Part shown: positions 1-7,769 of the stretch, piece after piece
How positions within the stretch are numbered: position 1 is the first letter of the stretch
Layout: each line of letters starts with the position of its first letter
Source of the DNA: Gammaproteobacteria bacterium
GTDB lineage: Bacteria > Pseudomonadota > Gammaproteobacteria > HK1
Assembly: GCA_020444775.1 (NCBI GenBank)
Contig: JAGRHX010000192.1
Span: 1 to 17,889, forward strand
Length of the DNA stretch: 17,889 nucleotides
Direction of reading: 5' to 3'
Program-made: the position numbers and the translations under genes
Notes under the pieces: model-generated
What the model was told of the DNA's origin: nothing
Database searches by the model: none
Seen by the model: only the letters and a program-made list of their open reading frames with translations

Positions 1-3000
1 CGGTCAGTGAAACCGTGACCATCACCGTGACCGGTAGCGAGGACACACCGGTCATAACGGGCACCACGAGCGGCGCGGTGCAAGAAGACGGTATCCTCGT
101 CGCTACCGGTAGCGCTGTCGCCAGTGACGCCGACCTCGTCGACAACCCCACGTTCATCCCGCAAGCCAACACTGCCGGTGCCTACGGCACGTTCAGCATC
201 AACTCGGCTGGCGCGTGGTCGTTCACGCTCGACAATACCGCCGCACAGAGCTTGTCTGCCGGTCAAACCGCCATGGATGTCTTCGTCGTCTCTGCGAGCA
301 CGGCGGATGGGGAGACCGTTTCGCAGTCGATAACGATTGCCGTGACCGGCACGGACGATGCCCCGGTTGTAAGCGGCGACTTCAGTGGCAGCGTGACCGA
401 AGGTGATGTCGGCGACGTCACGACCGTTAGCGGGAACATCACCATATCGGATGTCGACAGCGCCGACTCACCGAGTTTTGCCAACACGACAGTCGCGGGC
501 AGCTACGGAACGCTGGTGCTGCTGAGCGGCGCATGGACATACACGCTCGACCAGAGCACCGTTCAGCAGCTCGACACGGGGGATCAGGTCACCGACCAGA
601 TCACGCTTATCGCATCGGACGGTACGAGCCAGACGATCGATATCACGATCAACGGGCTCAATGATGCGCCGGTCGCATTGGCGAGCGCGATAACCATGCA
701 AGAGGACACCCAGCGTGTGCTCGGTATCGGAGACTTCGGCTTCACCGACGCTGAGAGTCACGCGGCCTCCAGCATCACGATACAGAGCGTCGAACAGGTC
801 GGCAGCCTGCGTCTGAACGGTGTGAACTTGGTCGAGGGTCAGACGATCACGAGGGCCGACATCGATGCAGGCCTGCTGACCTACGATCCGCTGCCCAACA
901 CCAGTGGCACCGCCTACGACAGCTTCACGTTCACGGTAAACGATGCTGGCATCGGCACCACCGCGGCTGTCATGACCATCAATGTCACTCCGGTCAACGA
1001 CGGACCTCTCGGCCCGGTCAGTGATATCGACGGTTCCGTGAACCGTGTCTCGGTCGCTGCTGGCGTTGGAGATGCTGTCGGGATAACAGCGCTTGCCACC
1101 GACCCCGATCCCGAGGATGTGGTCAGCTATACGCTGCTCGATAATGCTGGCGGCCGATTCACCATCGACCCGGTAACAGGTGTGGTCACGGTTGCTGCTG
1201 GACTGGTATCGACTGGAAGCTACACCATCACCGTCCAGGCGACGAGCTCGGATGGCAGCAGCCCGACCACGGGCAATATGACCATCGACGTCGTCGATGC
1301 GGCCGATGACTTTGCCACTGTTCACGAGAGTGCCCTGCCCGGCGGATCGGGCCGTACCGAGACCGTGTTCGACGACAGCGACGAGATCGGACAGGACATA
1401 TCGGCTGGTGAGCCTGTCAGCGTTGCAACTGGCAACCTGCTGGCCAACGATGGCACCGCGACCGCGGTCACCTCCGTTGCTGGGGTGTCGCCCGTAGGCG
1501 GCGTCATCACCGTCAATGGAACACACGGAACCTTGGTGGTCACGGCCGCGACCGGTGAATATACCTATACGCTGACCAGCGCGGCGGACAACAGCGCCGC
1601 AGCCGATGATCTCGCGGTCACCGATGTATTCTCGTACTCGACAAACTCCGGTACGAACGCCGATCTGACCGTGACCATCATCGACGATACGCCGCAGACT
1701 GGCGACTTCGTCACCAACGTCCCCGAGGGGCAGATGCAGCCCTATCATCTGGTATTCACGTTGGATGTATCGGGTAGCATGACCAGCGCGTCCGCTGGCG
1801 GCGTCGTGTACCTCGATGATGGCACTCAAACAACCCGTCTGGCGTTGGCCAAGAATGCGCTCAAAGCTCTAGCGGAGGAGTATTACGAGCAGTCCGATAG
1901 CGTGGCCATCCACCTGGTCACTTTCGAGAGTAGTGCGCAGGTGCTCAACGGCGGCAACGCGTACACCGATCTGACATCCGTGCTTGCCGCGATCGAGGCC
2001 ATCAATGGCAGTGGCGGCACGAACTACGAGGACGGCCTGAACAAGACCATCGATGCCCTCGATGCCAACGGCGACGGCGTGCTGGACATGAACAGCGCCG
2101 ATCTCCAGACGATCTCATACTTCATCTCAGATGGTGTTCCAACCTCGGGGAACACCTTCAACCCGGTCGGTGCCTCGGGATGGGATACCTTCGCCAGTGC
2201 CAACAACGTGGCTTCGTTCGCGGTTGGAATCGGCACCGGTATCACCGATTTCAGCGCGTTGGATGCCATTCACAACGTCGACGCCGACGCCTCCGGAACC
2301 GTGGATCCGGCGATCAACGTGCCGGATCTGACCAAGCTGGAGGAAGAGCTGCTGAGCACCGTGCCTCAAGCCTTTGGCGGCAGCGTCGTCTTCACGGGCG
2401 GCACCCAGAATGTGGTCTACGGTGCGGATGGTGGGTCGATCGAGTCGATTGCCGTCATGCTCGATACCAACGCGGACGGCACCCCCGACACCAAGGTTAC
2501 GTTCACCTATGATGCAAACACGGGAACGATCAGCAACAGCGGTGGTTTCCCTGTAGTCGCCGGCAATATCCTGAGCCTGGATGGAACCAGTCACGGCTTT
2601 GTGGAAGGCAAGCTGCTGTTCGATTTCTCGAGCGGTGACTATAGCTACTTCCAGGCATCGACCGTGGTCGAAGGCGATACCTTCGATCTGACTTTCGTTG
2701 CGATTGACAGCGATGGCGACCAGACCGCGCCGACCACCGTGACCATTACCATCGTCGATGGCAAGCCTATCGCCAACGATGACACGGATACCCTGTTCGC
2801 GCTCGAGACCGAGCTCGAGGGCAATGTCTTGACGGGCGCTGGCACTGATGGTGGCGTTGCGCTCAGCACGAGCTTTACGACATTCTCCAGTCAGGGCGCT
2901 GGTGCCGACTACACGATCGACAACGCCAAGGTCACGTCCATCCTATATCGCGGCGATACGATCGATCTGACCACTGCAACAGGTGGAACGCTGACTGCGA

Positions 3001-4523
3001 CGGCGAGCAGCGATGGCTCGAGCTACAGCTACAGCGTCGATGCCAACGGTGTGTTGACCTTGACCAACACGACCGACTCCAGCGCGCTCGTGTTCAACAC
3101 CGAGGGTTACTACAAGTACACACCTGCGGTGGTGCCATCGCCGCCTACGGGTGCCACGGTGCGTCAGGATTTCGAGAGCGGCGCATCGAGCGAGATCGCC
3201 GAAGGTGTCAGCAAGGGCATACTGCTGAGCTCGCCCGACGGCAGCATCAACTACGATGGCTCCGGCAGCGTGCGTGGTGTGGGGATAGGTGGCTCGACGA
3301 TGAACGACGGAGAGCGGCTCGTCATCGACTTCGACACCAACCTGTATGCCCATGGTGTTCAGTCTCTGGACCTGGAGGCAGACAGTCTGAGTGGCTCGTC
3401 GGAGGTATTCACGATCACGGCCTATCACATCGATGGTCACGAGATGGCGACCACCGCCGTCAGCGGCACGCAGTGGCACAACAATCTGTTCCCGGAGCTG
3501 AGTGGTATCGGGCGGATCGAGGTGCAGATGGGCAGCGCTGGATCGGCGCTCGTGCGTGGCGTGCGGTTCGTGCCGGTGCTGCTCGACAGTGCCGCCGTGG
3601 CCATTGCTCCCGAGGAGATCGGCTACACGATCACGGATGACGACGGTGACAGCGACAGCGCAACCCTGTCGCTCAAATCCATCAGCAACAGCCTTGTGGA
3701 CAACGACGGCGACGATATGGAGAACGGCACCGCTGGCAATGACTTCATCTCGGGTCTGGCCGGCGACGATGTGCTCAGCGGCGCGGATGGCCACGACATC
3801 ATGGAAGGTGGCGCGGGCAACGATACCCTGGACGGCGGCGCCGGGCAGGACGTGCTCGTCGGCGGCGACGGGGTCGATGTGCTGTTCGGCGGTGCGGGAG
3901 ACGATATCCTGTCCGGCAGCGACGGTGATGACCAGCTTCAGGGTGGGCTCGGCGACGACCTGCTCAAAGGTGAGCGTGGAGATGATGTCCTGCAGGGGCA
4001 GGCCGGTATGGATCGCCTGGAAGGTGGCGACGGTAGCGACACGCTGTCAGGCGGAGACGACGCGGACCAGTTGTACGGCGGTGCAGGCAACGACATCCTC
4101 AGCGGCGACGGTGGGATCGATGTCATCTCCGGCGGCGCCGGCAGCGATCAGCTCACCGGTGGTGACGGTAGCGATACCTTCCATTGGGGCGCCAATGATC
4201 GTGGCAGCATCGCGAGCCCTGACGCCGACTACGTGATGGACTTCAACGCAGGGCCAGGCGGTGACATCCTGGATCTTTCGGAGCTGTTGCTCGGTGAAGA
4301 GTCCACCGCGCTGACCGACTACCTGAGCTTCGACTACGGCGACTTCGATGCCGACGGTGATTCCGAGACGCGACTGAGCGTCGACCATGACGGCGGCGTG
4401 TTCTTCCAGGCCACCACGCATGTCTACCTGGAGGGCGTGGATCTGACCGGCGGCGGTACATTGACCGACCAGCAGATCATCAACGATCTGCTCAACGATG
4501 GAAATCTGAATGTCGACACCTGA
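1..4523 (+). CDS. LapA/BapA-like RTX adhesin, C-terminal part (5' partial)
   Basis: The reading frame is open from the left edge, so the N-terminus and probably many more repeats lie outside. Residues are counted from the in-frame ATG at 15, which is not a real start. In order: two VCBS-type repeats (about 8-218); cadherin-like domains (about 219-430); another Ig/VCBS-like region; a von Willebrand A domain (about 578-785) with a complete MIDAS (D584, S586, S588, T669, D706); a T1SS-143-like repeat (about 785-915); a beta-rich domain (about 1050-1200); 17 consecutive RTX nonapeptides (1238-1390); and a C-terminal segment after DTFHW that fits a type I secretion signal. Known family role: an ABC exporter with a TolC-like pore secretes the protein, Ca2+ folds the RTX block outside the cell, and the protein holds cells to surfaces. 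The retention module and LapG site that would prove a LapA type are not visible, and no exporter genes are here. Ends TGA at 4521-4523. Confidence 0.9.
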   Translation, partial: VSETVTITVTGSEDTPVITGTTSGAVQEDGILVATGSAVASDADLVDNPTFIPQANTAGAYGTFSINSAGAWSFTLDNTAAQSLSAGQTAMDVFVVSASTADGETVSQSITIAVTGTDDAPVVSGDFSGSVTEGDVGDVTTVSGNITISDVDSADSPSFANTTVAGSYGTLVLLSGAWTYTLDQSTVQQLDTGDQVTDQITLIASDGTSQTIDITINGLNDAPVALASAITMQEDTQRVLGIGDFGFTDAESHAASSITIQSVEQVGSLRLNGVNLVEGQTITRADIDAGLLTYDPLPNTSGTAYDSFTFTVNDAGIGTTAAVMTINVTPVNDGPLGPVSDIDGSVNRVSVAAGVGDAVGITALATDPDPEDVVSYTLLDNAGGRFTIDPVTGVVTVAAGLVSTGSYTITVQATSSDGSSPTTGNMTIDVVDAADDFATVHESALPGGSGRTETVFDDSDEIGQDISAGEPVSVATGNLLANDGTATAVTSVAGVSPVGGVITVNGTHGTLVVTAATGEYTYTLTSAADNSAAADDLAVTDVFSYSTNSGTNADLTVTIIDDTPQTGDFVTNVPEGQMQPYHLVFTLDVSGSMTSASAGGVVYLDDGTQTTRLALAKNALKALAEEYYEQSDSVAIHLVTFESSAQVLNGGNAYTDLTSVLAAIEAINGSGGTNYEDGLNKTIDALDANGDGVLDMNSADLQTISYFISDGVPTSGNTFNPVGASGWDTFASANNVASFAVGIGTGITDFSALDAIHNVDADASGTVDPAINVPDLTKLEEELLSTVPQAFGGSVVFTGGTQNVVYGADGGSIESIAVMLDTNADGTPDTKVTFTYDANTGTISNSGGFPVVAGNILSLDGTSHGFVEGKLLFDFSSGDYSYFQASTVVEGDTFDLTFVAIDSDGDQTAPTTVTITIVDGKPIANDDTDTLFALETELEGNVLTGAGTDGGVALSTSFTTFSSQGAGADYTIDNAKVTSILYRGDTIDLTTATGGTLTATASSDGSSYSYSVDANGVLTLTNTTDSSALVFNTEGYYKYTPAVVPSPPTGATVRQDFESGASSEIAEGVSKGILLSSPDGSINYDGSGSVRGVGIGGSTMNDGERLVIDFDTNLYAHGVQSLDLEADSLSGSSEVFTITAYHIDGHEMATTAVSGTQWHNNLFPELSGIGRIEVQMGSAGSALVRGVRFVPVLLDSAAVAIAPEEIGYTITDDDGDSDSATLSLKSISNSLVDNDGDDMENGTAGNDFISGLAGDDVLSGADGHDIMEGGAGNDTLDGGAGQDVLVGGDGVDVLFGGAGDDILSGSDGDDQLQGGLGDDLLKGERGDDVLQGQAGMDRLEGGDGSDTLSGGDDADQLYGGAGNDILSGDGGIDVISGGAGSDQLTGGDGSDTFHWGANDRGSIASPDADYVMDFNAGPGGDILDLSELLLGEESTALTDYLSFDYGDFDADGDSETRLSVDHDGGVFFQATTHVYLEGVDLTGGGTLTDQQIINDLLNDGNLNVDT
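3726..4184 (+). repeat. RTX repeat block: 17 tandem GGxGxDxUx nonapeptides
   Basis: Seventeen 27-base units follow one another in register without a gap, from GTAGNDFIS to GGDGSDTFH. Most keep the G-x-G-x-D pattern; unit 13 (GGDDADQLY) and unit 15 (GDGGIDVIS) depart from it. In this family the block binds Ca2+ and forms a parallel beta-roll after export. The DNA units differ at many positions, so this is an old protein repeat rather than a recent tandem expansion. Confidence 0.93.
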
Positions 4524-4550
4524 TCCGGACGGCGTGTCCTCACGCAGGCC

Positions 4551-4581
4551 AGCGGCGGGCGCGTGTGACCTGCCCGCCGTT
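4551..4581. terminator. Hairpin between convergent adhesin and MetX genes
   Basis: CGGCGGGC at 4553-4560 pairs exactly with GCCCGCCG at 4572-4579 around an 11-base loop; a G-T and an A-T pair can extend it to 10 bp. It lies in the 89-base gap between the stop of the adhesin and the stop of the convergent MetX gene, where a bidirectional terminator is expected. Only a short T-rich stretch follows on the + strand, so it is not a textbook intrinsic terminator. Confidence 0.5.
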
Positions 4582-4612
4582 CGATTCGCGAGTCCAGGCG
4601 GTCTCGCGACGC

Positions 4613-5707
4613 TCAGGCAGCGAAGAACTCGCCGATGACGGGCTGGAAACCCGGCATGTCGACCAGAAAGGAGTCATGCCCCTGCAGCGAAGCAATCTCG
4701 ACGAATCGCGCCTCGCGGCCGTGACCGGACAGGCCGCTGGCCAGCTCCTTCTGCTGCGCTATCGGAAACAGGAAATCGGAGCTCACCCCGATTACCATCG
4801 ATTCCCGGGCTCGTATCCGTCCCAGCGCGTTGCTGACGCCGTCGGCATGCTCGGCGACGTCGAACAGATCGCTGGCGCGCGACAGGTACAAGAAGCAGTT
4901 GGGATCGAACTCCCCGGTGAAACGATTGGCATGGTGCTCGAGGTAGGACTCGATCTCGAAGCTGATGCCGAACGGATCGTCGTCGATGCGATCGCTCGGT
5001 ACGCGCCGCCTGCCGAAACGCTGCTGCATCTCCTCGGCAGATCGGTAGGTGAGCATGCCCAGCTTGCGCGCCAGACGCATGCCCTGCACCGGCACCGCGT
5101 CGGCCGGATACTCGCCCCCACGCCAGGCCGGGTCGCGACGGATCATCTCGCGCTGCAGCGAACGCAGCGCAACCGCGAAGGGTAGTGAGTGTGCGCACGT
5201 GGAGATCAGCAGCAGCCGCTCGCTGAGCCCGGGGAACAGCAGCTCGAAAGCGAGCGCGCTCATACCGCCCATCGATGGACCGACCAGGGTGTGCAGCCGT
5301 TGCACGCCCAGATGCTGCAACACCTCGAAGCCGCCCCGCGCCACGTCTTCCAGCGACAACAGCGGAAAGCGCAGCCCGTAACGGCGCCCGCTCCTGGGGT
5401 CGATGGAGGCGGGCCCGGTGGAGCCGAAGCAACTGCCCAGCGAGTTCACGCAGATCACGAAATAGCGCTGTGTGTCGATCGCCAGACCCGGACCGACGAT
5501 GCCTTCCCACCAGCCGGGCGTCGGATCGGCGTCGCAGGACGCGGCGTGCGCCGACGGCGACAATCCGGTGAAGATCAGCACGGCATTGCTGGCAGCGGCG
5601 TTCAAGCTGCCCCAGGTCTCGTAGGCGATCGTGGGCTCCAGCAACACGTCACCACGGTGCATGGGGAACTCGCCTGTCAGCCGGTGGTGCCGGCGGGCTG
5701 CGGTCAT
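4613..5707 (-). CDS. MetX-family O-acyltransferase, probably serine/homoserine O-succinyltransferase
   Basis: An alpha/beta-hydrolase acyltransferase of 364 residues, the usual MetX length. It moves an acyl group from acyl-CoA to the hydroxyl of homoserine (methionine synthesis) or serine (cysteine synthesis) in the cytoplasm. Visible: AYETWG (28-33), the nucleophile elbow GPSMGG with Ser145, Asp311 in the SSDFLFP stretch, and His344 in QGHDSF, giving a full Ser-Asp-His triad. The ATG at 5705-5707 is chosen because AGGAGAG lies 3 bases upstream and the protein then begins as MetX proteins do; an open extension to 5827 has no family resemblance. Stretches such as GWWEGIVGPG and CVNSLGS recall, from memory, the Xanthomonas enzyme described as a serine O-succinyltransferase. 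Substrate and acyl donor therefore cannot be fixed from sequence alone, and homoserine O-acetyl- or O-succinyltransferase remain options. Convergent with the adhesin gene, divergent from the DUF35 gene. Confidence 0.9.
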   Translation of the reverse strand: MTAARRHHRLTGEFPMHRGDVLLEPTIAYETWGSLNAAASNAVLIFTGLSPSAHAASCDADPTPGWWEGIVGPGLAIDTQRYFVICVNSLGSCFGSTGPASIDPRSGRRYGLRFPLLSLEDVARGGFEVLQHLGVQRLHTLVGPSMGGMSALAFELLFPGLSERLLLISTCAHSLPFAVALRSLQREMIRRDPAWRGGEYPADAVPVQGMRLARKLGMLTYRSAEEMQQRFGRRRVPSDRIDDDPFGISFEIESYLEHHANRFTGEFDPNCFLYLSRASDLFDVAEHADGVSNALGRIRARESMVIGVSSDFLFPIAQQKELASGLSGHGREARFVEIASLQGHDSFLVDMPGFQPVIGEFFAA

Positions 5708-5899
5708 CGTCTCTCCTCGTTGTGCCGAGTTGTGCGGACGCGCGGCCGGCCCGGCGCCTTGCCAATCGGCTCCGGGTGCGGCTCGAGGGCATGCTGGGCC
5801 GCACAGGATACGCGCTTTACCGGGCAATTCTCACCCGCCCCGACTCCCGGCCTCGACTCGCCGGGCCTCTAGGGATCGGAAGGCGACAATCGGGAACGC

Positions 5900-5905
5900 T
5901 ATACT
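5900..5905 (+). promoter_or_regulatory. Possible -10 element for the DUF35-thiolase operon
   Basis: TATACT matches the sigma-70 -10 consensus at five of six bases and lies 66 bases before the GTG start of the DUF35 gene, in the 264-base gap divergent from MetX. No good -35 hexamer sits 16-18 bases upstream (TCGGAA is the nearest), so the call rests on the -10 alone. I saw no recognisable riboswitch or clear promoter for MetX in the same gap. Confidence 0.35.
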
Positions 5906-5971
5906 GGCGGCCGGCAAGCGCCCTATCGGCACGCCTTGCACGACCACCACCCATCACGGAGAGCATCACCC

Positions 5972-6388
5972 GTGGCCTACAACAAGCCCATCCCCAAACA
6001 GGGGCAGCACACCAAGCCGTTCTGGGACGGCGCCAAGGCGGGCAAGCTGATGTTGCCGCGTTGCACCAGCTGCAATCGCGTGCACTGGTACCCACGCCTC
6101 ATCTGCCCTTTCTGTCACTCCACCGATCTGGAATGGATCGAGGGCAGCGGCGAAGGCCGAATCCACACCTACGCGGTGCAGCATCGTGCCGCCGGCGGCT
6201 GGGCCGAGGAGGCCCCGTTCGTGACCGCCTACATCGATCTCAAGGAAGGTGACCGCATGCTCACCGTGCTGCGCGGAGTGGACCCGCAGAAGCCGGAATC
6301 GATCCGGATCGGTGCCCCGGTGCGGGTCGAGTTCGAGCCTGCCGACGAGGACACCTACATTCCGTTCTGGCGCGTGGTGGAGGATTGA
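5972..6388 (+). CDS. DUF35 family zinc-ribbon/OB-fold protein, thiolase partner
   Basis: A protein of 138 residues with an N-terminal helix carrying the KPFWDGAKAGKL segment, a rubredoxin-like zinc ribbon with four cysteines (C31, C34, C45, C48) and a C-terminal OB-fold. In this family the protein binds a thiolase and is thought to help acyl-CoA binding or channelling, as in archaeal HMG-CoA synthase/thiolase complexes and steroid side-chain thiolases. The GTG at 5972 is chosen because GGAGAG (5958-5963) sits 8 bases upstream; a TTG at 5936 gives 12 extra residues unlike the family. The stop lies directly before the thiolase start and the thiolase ribosome-binding site is inside this gene, which indicates translational coupling. 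Confidence 0.9.
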   Translation: MAYNKPIPKQGQHTKPFWDGAKAGKLMLPRCTSCNRVHWYPRLICPFCHSTDLEWIEGSGEGRIHTYAVQHRAAGGWAEEAPFVTAYIDLKEGDRMLTVLRGVDPQKPESIRIGAPVRVEFEPADEDTYIPFWRVVED

Positions 6389-6390
6389 AG

Positions 6391-7602
6391 ATGGCCGCGA
6401 ACCTGTCCAAAGCCGCCGCCATCGTCGGCGCAGCCGAGTCCAACGAGATCGGCTATCCCGAGGAGCGGGGTCCCAAGGTGACCTCGCTGCAGCATCATAT
6501 CGAAGCGATCAAGAACGTCTCCGAGCAGACCGGCATCCCGATCAGCGAGATTGACGGGATCTTCTCCGCCAACTGGTCGACCGAGCTTGCCGAGCATCTC
6601 GGCCTGCATCCGAAATACATCGATACCACGACCATTGGCGGCTGCTCCTTCCAGGTCCACGTGCATCATGCGCTGGCCGCGATCTACGCCGGCATCATCG
6701 ACGTCGCGCTGGTCAGCCACGGTCAGGCCGGCTGGTCCTACCGGGGCAAGGCCGGCAGCTATCCCAAGGGCGCGCCAGGTGAGGTCGACCCCGGTACCGA
6801 GATGACCTCCGCCTATGGTCTGCTCGGCGCGCCATCGGCCTACGCCCACGCGATGGTCCGGCACATGCATCGCTATGGCACCACGCCCGAGGATTTCGCG
6901 CACGTCGCGGTGGTCACCCGGCAGTGGGCGATGCTCAATCCCCGCGCGCTGATGTTCTCCAAGGAGACCAATCCCTTTGGTGGCCCCATCACGCTCGAGG
7001 ACGTCGCCAACTCGCGGCCGGTGTCCTGGCCGTTGACCCTGTACCACTGCTGCCTGGTGACGGATTACGGTGGCGCGGTGCTGGTCGCCCGTCCGGAGAT
7101 CGCGCGCAGCCTGCGCACCAACCCGGTCTGGATAGCCGGTGCCGGCGAGTCCATGAGTCATGCCAACATGCTCGAGATGGGTGATTTCACCGCCACCTCG
7201 GCGGCCGCCTCGTCGAAGGTCGCCTATGAGATGGCGGGTCTGGGCCCGCGAGACATGGAAATGGCCATGATCTACGACTCGTTCACGATCACTGCCGCGT
7301 TGACCGCCGAGATGCTCGGGCTGGCGCCACCCGGTCAGGGCTACCGGCTCTGGAAGGACGGTGACGCGGCCCCGGGCGGTCGTTTGCCGATCAACACCAA
7401 CGGTGGTGGACTGTCCTTCAACCACTCTGGCATGTACGGCATGCAGTTGCTGGTAGAGGCCTACAGGCAGCTGTCCGGGACCGCGGAGGACGGTGTCCAC
7501 GGCATTGCCGGCAAGCAGACCAACGCCCGTACCTGCGTGGTCAATGGCACTGGCGGCCAGCTGTCCACCACCGGCACGCTGGTGTTGACCGCGAACGACT
7601 GA
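6391..7602 (+). CDS. SCP2/thiolase-superfamily acyl-CoA acetyltransferase
   Basis: A 403-residue thiolase of the non-decarboxylating SCP-x type, which makes or breaks a carbon-carbon bond between two acyl-CoA units. Visible catalytic residues: nucleophile Cys85 in GGCSFQ, His345 in FNHSGMYG, and the second Cys382 in TCVVNGTGG. The glycine-rich NGGG loop comes just before His345. Where classical thiolases have G-H-P, this one has N-H-S, so a conserved proline is missing. The ATG at 6391 is supported by GGAGG at 6379-6383, 7 bases upstream; a TTG at 6385 is too close to that site. The upstream DUF35 gene is the usual partner, so the two products probably form one complex. The substrate is unknown: steroid side chain, branched acyl-CoA or short-chain acyl-CoA are all possible. 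Confidence 0.88.
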   Translation: MAANLSKAAAIVGAAESNEIGYPEERGPKVTSLQHHIEAIKNVSEQTGIPISEIDGIFSANWSTELAEHLGLHPKYIDTTTIGGCSFQVHVHHALAAIYAGIIDVALVSHGQAGWSYRGKAGSYPKGAPGEVDPGTEMTSAYGLLGAPSAYAHAMVRHMHRYGTTPEDFAHVAVVTRQWAMLNPRALMFSKETNPFGGPITLEDVANSRPVSWPLTLYHCCLVTDYGGAVLVARPEIARSLRTNPVWIAGAGESMSHANMLEMGDFTATSAAASSKVAYEMAGLGPRDMEMAMIYDSFTITAALTAEMLGLAPPGQGYRLWKDGDAAPGGRLPINTNGGGLSFNHSGMYGMQLLVEAYRQLSGTAEDGVHGIAGKQTNARTCVVNGTGGQLSTTGTLVLTAND

Positions 7603-7620
7603 GTCGCTTCTCGGATCTGT

Positions 7621-7665
7621 GGGGGTGTGCCCGGCCAGCGTCAGGCACGCCCCTCAACCGCTGGC
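7621..7665 (+). terminator. Hairpin(s) after the thiolase gene
   Basis: GGGGTGTGCC at 7622-7631 pairs with GGCACGCCCC at 7644-7653 (10 bp, one G-T) around a 12-base loop, 19 bases after the thiolase stop. A second, mutually exclusive stem joins GCCAGCG (7634-7640) to CGCTGGC (7659-7665). There is no T tract, so a Rho-independent mechanism is uncertain; an mRNA 3' protective hairpin is also possible. Confidence 0.4.
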
Positions 7666-7685
7666 TGGCGCAGCGGACCGTGCTG

Positions 7686-7713
7686 TTGTGTGCGTAATCT
7701 CACTGTGCATACG
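7686..7713 (+). promoter_or_regulatory. Possible sigma-70 promoter for the lipase-CHAT gene
   Basis: TTGTGT at 7686-7691 and CATACG at 7708-7713, with a 16-base spacer, lie in the AT-richer part of the gap 57 bases before the GTG start. The match is moderate and a second pairing further right cannot be excluded. Confidence 0.3.
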
Positions 7714-7769
7714 GTTCGTTGTCTGTATGAGAATCGGGAACGAATCGACCAGGCACAAAGGAGCAGCCA

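Noticed and set aside
468..1829. Long open frame on the minus strand inside the adhesin gene
   Set aside because: It lies opposite a clear repeat protein, has an arginine/glycine-rich composition typical of an antisense shadow in GC-rich DNA, and shows no family resemblance.
3726..4184. RTX coding repeats as a DNA-level tandem repeat or CRISPR-like array
   Set aside because: The 27-base units are continuous without spacers and vary in sequence; the period comes from the protein nonapeptide.
6355..7500. 381-residue open frame opposite the thiolase
   Set aside because: The thiolase frame has all catalytic motifs and an operon partner; the antisense frame has none and is explained by codon bias.
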